Source of the DNA: Odontocerum albicorne
Taxonomy: Eukaryota > Arthropoda > Insecta > Trichoptera > Odontoceridae
Direction of reading: 5' to 3'
Length of the DNA: 64,000 nt
NCBI GenBank assembly: GCA_949825065.1
Contig: OX463847.1
Coordinates: 37,317,036 to 37,381,035 of the forward strand
Each line of letters starts with the position of its first letter. Within the stretch, counting starts at the first letter, position 1. Shown here one piece after another: positions 56,611 to 64,000 of this stretch. The notes beneath the pieces are model-generated. The model was not told the origin of the DNA. It did not search any database and saw only the letters and a list, made by a program, of their open reading frames with translations. The translations under genes were made by a program, and so were the position numbers.

Positions 56611-56960
56611 TCAGGTGCAGTAATTTGTACAATATTTTGCTCCTCTAAGTACATGACCCAAGTAGGACACCTTTCGGATTTTAATATTAGTCAGCAACTC
56701 TCTATCAACTTTGGCTCTTTGAAGAACCCTCGTGTTGCTGACCATATCCGTCCAGGGTATCCGTAGCATTCTCCGGTGCATCCACATTTCGAATGCTTCC
56801 AGTCGGTTCATACTATTTACTTTGAGGGTCCATGATTCCACTCTATGCAATAACACTGACCAAACGTAGCATTTGACTAACCGTTGTCGAAGTTTCATTA
56901 TCATCGCAGAATACGCTTCTCATTTTATTAAAAGTCGCACGAGATGATTCAATTCTGCAC
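56611..56960 (-). pseudogene. RTE-like non-LTR reverse transcriptase fragment
   Basis: 97-codon frame: LVKCYVWSVLLHRVESWTLK, then LEAFEMWMHRRMLRIPWTDM and IKIRKVSYLGHVLR. This is a clear C-terminal part of an RTE-type ORF2. It sits antisense-parallel to the cyclase, 300 bp before its last exon, in the last intron. Confidence 0.85.
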
Positions 56961-57242
56961 TTGACTTCGGTTTCTACCAACACGATGCAAATTAAATAAA
57001 CATTGACTGATCACCTGAAAGATTTTGATACAATACAAATACAGATTGTATTAGACATGTGTGTCACTAGATTGAAGTATTTATATATGGTCTGTATTGT
57101 ATCATAATAAAACATCCTTATACTCGTATATACATAGTTCTCAGATTATCTCAACTCATCGCATTGCTGTTTACTCTAATATGTGGTCATTTTAATTTAG
57201 CTCATTCTGCTGGTCATGGTTCTACTCAATATCAATCTAAAC

Positions 57243-58226
57243 CATAGGTTCTCAACCTTATTTTGCCCACCGCCCACTTTGAGACTATATTTTTTTCTAA
57301 AGCCCCCCAATTTTTTTTACTTGCGAATCTGAAACAGCTATTGCCACGATTATATTTAAACGTGTAATATTATATACTATAGTCGTAAGATAGGATATGG
57401 TATGGTATGGCCCTAGCCTATTTCTGAGTTTAAAGAAGACTGTTTCAATGAGAACAATTAAAACGCATACTTAATTATATTGAAAAGTATTTTTATTAAC
57501 ATTCAAAAGACATTGAATTTATAACTTATCTAATGAGAAGGTTGAATTTGATGCATTTTAAGGAGTTTGTTAATATCAGGCTCGATTTTACTTAAAAACA
57601 ACCGTAAGTCGTCGCGTTCAGTAACATGGAGCCGATTTCTCTTTTTAGTTACCAATGTTGCTACAGCACTAAATCCACGTTCAGCTAAATAGGAAGATGG
57701 GAATGCTATCAGAAATCGTCGAACAATCGACCATAATCCTGGGTACAGTTGCAAAATCGGCTTCTGAATTGCTACAAGCATATTTTTTGCTATTTTTTAT
57801 TAACAGGCTTTTGTTAACTTTACCTGTATTTATATATGAGATATTTCACGTGAAATTGGAAGATTTGAAAATTTTTAATTCAAATCTAAAATTAATTTTT
57901 TTTATATCATCCAATTTAATGTAGATCTGAATGTAATGGAATCTTTAAGTTCAATTTTCATCCACTTCCCGAACTACCTAAATATGTGAATTTTCGCACA
58001 CGTGATAAAAATGATTAAAATACATACAATAACAAAAATTAACCAATATTAAAGTTTACTTTAGTTAGTACGTGATGAGCGTGTTTTTTTTTGTCTTTTT
58101 TAGACTATATTTTTTTAATCTACCCGCCATCTCAATGCCCCCTAATTTTCTCTGGGTCTTCTATTGTCCCCCTGAAAGTCTCAAATGCCCAAAAGGGGGC
58201 GTTATCGCCCACATTGAGAACCTATG
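57243..58226 (-). mobile_element. hAT element (984 bp) with perfect 8-bp target duplication
   Basis: Inverted ends CATAGGTTCTCAA and TTGAGAACCTATG, flanked by ATCTAAAC at 57235-57242 and again at 58227-58234. An 8-bp duplication is the hallmark of hAT transposition. Lies in the last intron of the cyclase gene. Confidence 0.95.
57530..57781 (-). pseudogene. hAT transposase C-terminal dimerisation region
   Basis: 83 codons: FPSSYLAERGFSAVATLVTK and RLHVTERDDLRLFLSKIEPD. This is the hAT C-terminal motif of the ZBED5/FAM200-like group. The catalytic and BED-finger parts are missing, so the element could move only with help. Confidence 0.88.
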
Positions 58227-58571
58227 ATCTAAACATTTTTGTCTCTACTAATCATCATAATTAAGAATTTACAATAATAATCTGTACTTTTCTATATCAG
58301 TGCTACTCACTTGTGGAGCGGATCATCTTTCAGTGTTGCCTTAATTCTTTTAAGGTAAAATGTTTACTAAAAAAGGTTTTGTAAATTAAATTTCATTGAA
58401 TTCAAAGAAATATTATATGCTTAGTTAAAGTTAAAGTTAACCTTACTAAAGTTACGATCTATGGTTACCGACGACCCGTGTACTGACTAAATGGGCCTAT
58501 GGATCAATATCGGTCTGTGGACTACTATTTGAGTAGCACTGTTCCCTTTTTGTTGTTGGATAATTTTATAC

Positions 58572-58663
58572 CTTGACATGAACAAGTCCTCTTCTCTCCA
58601 TCCTAAAGCCACCAGCAGCTTCCAAAGCCAATTTCATATCTTCACTGATGTGAATTCGCAAAG
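58572..58663 (-). CDS. Receptor-type guanylate cyclase, penultimate exon
   Basis: Encodes ALRIHISEDMKLALEAAGGF and RMERRGLVHVK, the conserved segment just after the NTASRMES motif of class III cyclases. Acceptor TTTCAG, donor GTATAA; phase 1 in, phase 0 out, fitting both neighbours exactly. Confidence 0.92.
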
Positions 58664-58869
58664 CTGAAACATTTAAATACTTATTATTAACTCATTGTAT
58701 AGTTTTATTACATAAAAAAAAAACAATGTTAGTTTTAGTTCACTTAGATATAATATGAATTTACTCTTTAAATAAGTAAAAAATTAAAGATCGTCACTTG
58801 TAGTAAAATACATTTTTTAAATGATGATTTAATTTTCCAATAACGCTGAAAAAATATTTCGAAATTTTG

Positions 58870-59677
58870 TTCTCAAAATTGTGTAACTCTGTGGAGATTA
58901 CTTCTTCATCACTCTGTGGAGTTGATTGGTAGCCTTTGTTCACAGCATCTGAAGTGTGTACTTATGCATTGTCGTGCAATAATCGGATACCTCATGACAA
59001 TTATCCTTAGCGATTTGTTTTTATGGCATCCTTTAATTTGTACAATAATGATGCACAATACTTGCAAGTAACTATAATATTTTTCTCTTTGAAGTCAGTA
59101 AGTAATATTCCTTGAAAATTAAAAATCTCCATCGATTCTTTTTTCAATCATAGTTATATGTCCCATGAAAATTGACTAAATTATTTCTTTTTCATTTCCA
59201 TCGTAAAGCATAAAATTAATTGCAACATTCAACACGTCATTGTCTTTAGACAGCACTCAAGAGTTTTGGCACCCTTCTTGCTCTCACCTTATTCCTGCCA
59301 AGATGACCATGCAGAATTCGAAATACTATGGTTTTGGAAAGACCACACCTTGCTTCTATGTCTGTTGATTTTAGTCTTGTATCTTAAAACATTTGTTCTT
59401 GTATTATTGCAACGGTTTCTAGAGCGAGTGCTTTTGCTGATCTGCCTTGATGAGGTTCATATTTAATTGATTCTCTGCCTAAATGAAACTGTTTAGCCCA
59501 ATCTTTCACTTTGGAATATGAAGGAGAAGATTCTCCATAGACATAATCTAAATTTCATTTAATTTTAGACTGACTTTTCTGTTCTTTTGAAAGAAACTTG
59601 ATAACCGCATGATATCCAATTTTTAACATTACAGAATATAATGAAACAACAGTTCTCTTATCAGTTCTAGTTGACAT
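58870..59677 (-). pseudogene. Old mariner transposase relic in a guanylate cyclase intron
   Basis: Minus-strand translation starts MSTRTDKRTVVSLYSVMLKI then YHAVIKFLSKEQKSQSKIK, a mariner HTH start, followed by LKSTDIEARCGLSKTIVFRI and RAKRVPKLLSKD. Much further down LLHDNA, a stop, and VHTSDAVNK recall the second Asp block HDNA.xHTS. Many stops; no terminal repeats seen. Confidence 0.7.
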
Positions 59678-60059
59678 GCTCTGGAGGTATAAAATTCAAC
59701 TATTATCTCCTGACCATGCGCTGGGTATGGTTAGCATGATTTATTTCCATACAATCTCTAATTTATAAAATACTCTTTAGTGACGACATTTAGTGAGTTA
59801 TCTCAGGTTTAGGGTACAAAAAATATTTTAAATGACAGAATAGGTATACTTCATCTGTGCTTCATAAAATTAGTAGAGTAATGATTTGTCTGTACTTAAA
59901 TGTAGTAGGCAATCCTTTGCGATTGAGAAATATTATCAGTTTAAAAATATAACTGACCATTTCATAATTTCTTCTGTTTGATACATAAATAAAAAAAATT
60001 AAATCAAATTAATGGCAGGATATTTTAGTTAATTTTTTTAGCTTTATTTTCAATATCAC

Positions 60060-60278
60060 CTTCTCCAGTAGACTCCATTCTGCTGGCTGTGTTGACAGTG
60101 TCCCCAAAAAGGCAGTACCGAGGCATCTTGGAGCCCACAACCCCTGCAACACATGGACCAGTGTGTAGTCCACAGCGCATGCGCAGGGGTTCCCCAGGCC
60201 TGTGGGGTGCACGACACTTGGCTCCCGCTTCTAGGAGTTCGAGGGCCATGCATGCTATTTCTGGGGCGTGTTTATCTC
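60060..60278 (-). CDS. Receptor-type guanylate cyclase, catalytic domain exon ([10 protein letters not shown])
   Basis: Encodes [20 protein letters not shown], then [20 protein letters not shown] and [20 protein letters not shown]. The Cys of RYCLFGD that favours guanine, and the N and R of NTASRM used for the transition state, are present, so the product should be a guanylate rather than adenylate cyclase. Acceptor TTTTAG, donor GTGATA. Confidence 0.94.
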
Positions 60279-60774
60279 CTAAAATTTAAATTTCAAATGT
60301 TATATGAACACTGTTGCTAAGTAATACAATTCATCCAAAGAGTAGCTGTAAAGTATAGCAATTATTATTTTTTATATAGATGTTTAAGGTAGTAAACCAT
60401 ATCTGTATTACTTTTTAAAAATAACTATAATAAAACTGGAATTTTTTTTTATCACGCTACGATAATTTGTGGAAGTTGTAAATGAGAGCAGAGTTTGGAA
60501 TATACATTACAATCATCAACAGTACAAAGAATTTATTGTCTCTACATTTCAAAAGATTGGAAGATTCTGAAGGTAAGGATCCTCCATAAAATTGGGGAGT
60601 CTCGCCTTCCATATTGCCTCCTCAACAGTGAGCCTGAAGGATGATGAATGAGATGGATGGATAATATCGACACTTTGAAAAGGAAACTGGAAATATTTCT
60701 TCCAAGACTAAAGTCAGATTTTGTCAATACTCGAGGTGGCTAACATTCCACACTAGATTTCTATACCTCAAGTT

Positions 60775-60985
60775 GTGTCTGAATATATACATATGTCATT
60801 TCTCTAGAAGGGTAGGCAGAGAGGATGAAGTGTCTATCTCAAAACACATCCTTCACCTCCTCTACATCCATACACTTTCTCATAGAACTCCTACGATTTC
60901 TCTGATTTTTTATATTTTCTTCTTTCGAAATATTATTAATTTGATCCAACCATGCTTTTTTTAATCTTCCTTGATGTTTTCGTTG
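60775..60985 (-). pseudogene. Non-LTR ORF2 3' end in the cyclase gene
   Basis: Minus-strand KHQGRLKKAWLDQINNISKE, NRRSSMRKCMDVEEVKDVF, a stop, then FILSAYPSREMTYVY. Same family as 43440-43735 and 305-470. Confidence 0.65.
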
Positions 60986-61137
60986 TATGCAATTCCAACT
61001 AACCAGAAATATCTCAAAAGAGACCTTAAATGAAAATCAGAATGCAATCCTTTTTAAAAAACTTGGTTTTCAATGGGAATCGAACCAGCAACTTCCGGGC
61101 TGAAAGACTCTTACCAACTAGGCCATGGAGGTCATCA
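60981..61137 (-). repeat. SINE copy, antisense, in the cyclase gene
   Basis: Reverse complement: AACTAACCAGAAATATC, GGGAATCGAACCAGCAAC (box B), TTACCAACTAGGCCATGG (box A). The tRNA boxes are well kept. Followed at 61312 by a tail fragment in the opposite direction. Confidence 0.75.
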
Positions 61138-61311
61138 AAGTATATAAATAATTGTTACATAAATGATCCACAATATTTCGTTGTTATATTAGGATTATAT
61201 TCAGTTTGTTATTTCTTCATAAGGCTATTTACAATATTATTGAAAACCCCGATATATTGAATAAAATTGATTTCCACATTCCTGTTTGTACACAATTTTT
61301 TCAAATAGGAT

Positions 61312-61435
61312 TTTTGTCTGGTTTTTACCTGAAGCCATTTAAACATTTTTCTATTACGTTGAAAGGGAGTGCCACATGGTAATTAATCCTCCTGGCTGTA
61401 TTGTATACACCGAAAATGTAATGCAATACATTGTA
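61312..61435 (+). repeat. SINE tail fragment in the cyclase gene
   Basis: CTGGTTTTTACCTGAAGCC, TGCCACATGGTAATTAATC and GTATACACCGAAAATGTAA match the family body and tail; tRNA part missing. Confidence 0.65.
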
Positions 61436-61439
61436 ATTC

Positions 61440-61650
61440 ATTTTATCAAACACTGTTTATTCCACTTTTTTGTAACGGTATAACCCTGCCGGTTTCAAGG
61501 CTTTTTGTGCTCCCTGAAAGATGAGATGAAAGCCTTGAAACCGGTAGGGTTATACCGTTACAAAAAGTGGAATAAACAGTGTTTGATAAAACAAATTACA
61601 ATGTCTTTAAACCTCCACAATGTTAATGCCTTAACTATAAATAATATATG
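61440..61650. repeat. Inverted dimer of a dispersed repeat
   Basis: Arm 1 (about 61446-61508: CACTGTTTATTCCAC, CGGTATAACCC, GGTTTCAAGGC) faces arm 2 (about 61524-61588: GCCTTGAAACC, GGTTATACCG, GTGGAATAAACAGTG). Single copies occur at 22203-22290 and 54085-54225. The motif CTGATGATG...CTTGAAACC recalls ends of Penelope-like elements, which often occur as inverted pairs; that link is inference. Confidence 0.75.
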
Positions 61651-61773
61651 TTAATGCAATACAATTTTAGCCTAATATGTGTATGATGTGAAAAAATATT
61701 ATTTTCATAATAGTTTTTTTTATCAGACAAGCAGTTGATTGTTATTAAGTTTAAAATATAGTTTATCCCTTAC

Positions 61774-61897
61774 CATTCTTGACCGGCAGTCCTGAAGCCA
61801 CCATGTAAGAGTCTCCGATGGTCTCAACCTTGTAGACGTCGTAGCATTCGATCCTTGCATCAAACAGCCGGTAAATGGAATTCAAGAATGTGACCAC
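61774..61897 (-). CDS. Receptor-type guanylate cyclase, catalytic domain exon ([10 protein letters not shown])
   Basis: Encodes [20 protein letters not shown] and [20 protein letters not shown]. It carries the guanine-recognising Glu (KVE) and the second metal-binding Asp (IGD). Acceptor AATAAAG has a poor pyrimidine tract; donor GTAAGG. Confidence 0.93.
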
Positions 61898-62089
61898 CTT
61901 TATTTATGTACAATATAAAAAAGTATGTAAGAAAGAAATACAGTATAACTCTTGAAAGAATTATTTCAATGGACCAGATTTTTTTTTAAGTGAAAAGAAG
62001 AATTTGAGGTGTATATTTCAATACAGAGATTTTTATGGTGACAAAAAATTACTTTTTAAATGCAATCATCTTAACCAAATTTCTCTGTG

Positions 62090-62720
62090 CTTTACTTTAA
62101 CGAAAATTCATTAAGGAGGTATTCTTCTCTAGAGGCACGAATTTCGGGCGTTTTTTCAGACGAAATAAAAAAAAACAAAAATATTTTCCTATGCCTTTTT
62201 TAGTTTGTTTATAGATGAATTACAAAACAATTTTTGAAAAAAAAAAAAGAAAATTCAACATGTTATTAGCTGTTACTCGTATATCTTGTCGTAAAAAAGG
62301 GGGTGAGCTGGTCGACATGATTAGAACTCTTTCGTAAATCCGAAACAAAAATCATACACAGTTTCTTGATGAAAAATAATGTCGTTATAGTTAGTACCAA
62401 AGAGATGTTTTTTTAAACCGTAAAATGGCGGCTGTATAAAAAAAAATCCATTTTTACCCCTTTTTTTCAAATTTTTAAATAAAAAAAAAAATAGGTTGGT
62501 AGGAACGATATAAAAACATTTATCAAAGTTTCATACCAAATTTAAAGGCAATCGGTTGGATATAACTTGAGATTTTATGTCGACCAGGTCGAAAAAAGTA
62601 GTTAAGAGAAAAATGCGTTTAAAGTTTTGTGATTATTGTCTGAATCATTCCGGTGCGGAGTAATCGCTGCCTGCCTCATTTATAGCTATAACTTCGTATA
62701 TAAAGAATTTAAATTTTTTC
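62090..62720. other. Unclassified repeat-like block in a cyclase intron
   Basis: Homopolymer-rich block with GAGCTGGTCGACATGA near 62306 and TGTCGACCAGGTCGA near 62579 as loose inverted repeats, and AGGCAATCGGTTGGATA between them, a phrase common in insect interspersed repeats. No coding content. Confidence 0.3.
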
Positions 62721-62796
62721 TTTTGAGAACATACTTTTAAAGGCCTAAACTTTAAGAATATGCAAAAAAAAAACAATCGATATTTTTAATTTCTAG

Positions 62797-62886
62797 AGTA
62801 GAATAAGGATGATTAAAAATAGTAGAATAAGGATGATTAAAAATAGAATAAGGATGATTAAAAATAGAATAAGAATGATTAAAAAT
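62797..62886. repeat. Short tandem repeat, 21-24-bp unit, 4 copies
   Basis: AGAATAAGGATGATTAAAAA recurs four times, the first two with an extra AGT; a fifth partial copy appears at 62896. In the cyclase intron between the first two exons seen here. Confidence 0.9.
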
Positions 62887-63245
62887 AATCCCCCTTAAGG
62901 ATGATTAAAAATATATAAGATGTACAATTTTGACCAGAAATATTTTCTTTCCGTTCCTAATCATAATGAATAGAGCTGGATCTAGGTATTTATGTGTCTG
63001 GGATATGCATATGTAGACGAGACCCTTTTCTCGACACTTTTGGAAACACACACAATTTCTATAATATTCTTTCCTCATTTTATAATAGGCAGGTTTTGGT
63101 AGTTTCCCAAAAAAACTTCCCACATTTAAAAAAAAGTGAAATTTATATATGTTACAGGCAAATAAAAATTTAAATGTAGAACATTCATTACCAGTGTGCA
63201 GTAAAATAAATTAAACCAGTAATTCAACAACAATAAATTCATTAC

Positions 63246-63320
63246 CAGTAATTCTTCTTGCTTGGCCTCGTAGTCCAGGATTCTCCGCCATTCCAACATC
63301 ACTTGAGTTGGAAAGTGAAG
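63246..63320 (-). other. Possible in-frame cassette exon in the guanylate cyclase gene
   Basis: A 75-nt open segment between AG (GCACAG) and GT (GTAATG), phase 0 on both sides, lying between two exons joined in phase 0. It would insert 25 residues starting LHFPTQVMLEWRRILDYEAK between TTPLQ and VVTFLN of the catalytic domain. It is less AT-rich than its surroundings. The polypyrimidine tract is poor and known receptor cyclases have no insert here, so it may be chance. Confidence 0.2.
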
Positions 63321-63604
63321 CTGTGCAGTCGAGTTTAAGTTCTTTATTTTTTTCTCCTCTTTTAAGTAAGTGAGCTATTGCACACCAATAAACTCACTGA
63401 CTACACTGCTGTACTGAATCTGATGGCATACCAAAGTGAAACAATCGGAGCACATCGGCATGTTTTTCTCTTTTTTTTGAAGGAATAGATTTGACCAAAG
63501 TCATAGGTCCTATATCAAAGTTCCAAGATGATCATCAGCTTTAATCGCTGCAGCTTTTCATCAGGCTGATTTTTTTCTTGGGTTAAAAACGGTCTAAGAG
63601 TAAA

Positions 63605-63695
63605 ACAACTCCAGAGGTTAATCTGTCAGGAATCGAGCCTGGGGCGCCAGCTTACTTAGCGTGAATGCTAACCATTTGACTACAGCTGCCAACAC
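63605..63695 (-). repeat. Second tRNA-like SINE head, in the cyclase gene
   Basis: On the minus strand GGCTGTAGTCAAATGGTTAG (box A type) is followed by CAGGCTCGATTCCTG (box B type). Different from the main SINE family. Related weak antisense pieces sit at 19640-19745 and 50390-50450 (GGAATCGAAC or GGGAATTGAAT with a box A-like end). Confidence 0.4.
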
Positions 63696-63751
63696 TCTTA
63701 ACATATATACATATTTCATAAAGATTATCAATATATTATGAACAACCAGAC

Positions 63752-63841
63752 CTGTAACGGAGTAGTGCCTGCAGCGATTTCAGTGAATCCCTCAATATCA
63801 CTGAAGTAGATGCTTACAGCTGAAAAAAATTCTGCAGGGAC
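63752..63841 (-). CDS. Receptor-type guanylate cyclase, start of catalytic domain (SDIEGFT)
   Basis: Exactly 30 codons: VPAEFFSAVSIYFSDIEGFT then EIAAGTTPLQ. The first metal-binding Asp of the cyclase (FSDI.GFT) is intact, but the residue after SDI is E where V or C is usual. Acceptor CATTCAG, donor GTCTGG (weak). Exons for the signal peptide, receptor domain, membrane span, kinase-homology domain and dimerisation helix must lie to the right of the window. Which of the insect receptor cyclases this is I cannot say. Confidence 0.92.
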
Positions 63842-64000
63842 CTGAATGGAAAAGATGATATTAATTTAATAACAGGTATCGAAGTTACTGTTTCTTCATT
63901 TCGAACAGGTTAAAGTAATTGCTAAGCTGTCTCCAAATGAGTATTTTTATATTCCATTGGTATCATAATTTTTGAAGTATCACCTTAGAAAATCTTGGAA

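Noticed and set aside
62905..63123. 72-codon minus-strand frame as a cyclase exon or small gene
   Set aside because: No cyclase similarity, no good splice sites, low complexity; the neighbouring cyclase exons join in frame without it.

Overview
The window is AT-rich nuclear DNA from an animal, almost certainly an insect: genes are split by large introns, and the DNA carries mariner, piggyBac, hAT and pogo-type DNA transposons, a tRNA-derived SINE family and non-LTR retroelement tails. I would guess Hemiptera or a nearby order, but that is only a guess.

Two real genes are present. The main one is the complete coding region of the spliceosome core protein Prp8 (U5 snRNP) on the + strand, from the ATG at 4388 to the TAA at 47996. 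I resolved 34 coding exons and 33 introns; phases agree at every junction and the sum is 7161 nt, or 2386 aa. After a variable Q/A-rich N-terminus the protein runs in register with vertebrate PRPF8 (offset about +51) to the last residue. Two oddities stand out: intron 7 is GC-AG, and exon 32 (MPN/Jab1 domain) is unusually divergent and GC-rich.

The second gene is the 3' end of a receptor-type guanylate cyclase on the minus strand (five exons, 63841 down to 56149; the rest lies beyond the right edge). It encodes the cyclase catalytic domain and a short tail. Its stop codon lies inside a 37-bp tandem array.

The introns and the 8-kb gap between the genes are filled with mobile DNA: four full-ended or deleted mariner copies with TA duplications (13974, 35090, 45427, 48761), a 216-bp-arm palindromic mariner derivative (20515-21135), a mariner relic in the cyclase gene, a piggyBac fragment (37517-38565), TTAA-flanked MITEs (24495, 29067, 44633), a hAT element with a perfect 8-bp duplication (57243-58226), a pogo/Tigger-like MITE (25761) and at least ten copies of one SINE family. 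The stretch before Prp8 (1-4379) holds no gene I can recognise.

I found no gene cluster that looks like a new biological system. The most promising leads are the Prp8 exon 32 divergence, the GC-AG intron inside the gene for the splice-site-handling protein, the duplicated stop-codon region of the cyclase, a possible in-frame cassette exon in the cyclase catalytic domain, and the large fold-back structures in Prp8 intron 11.
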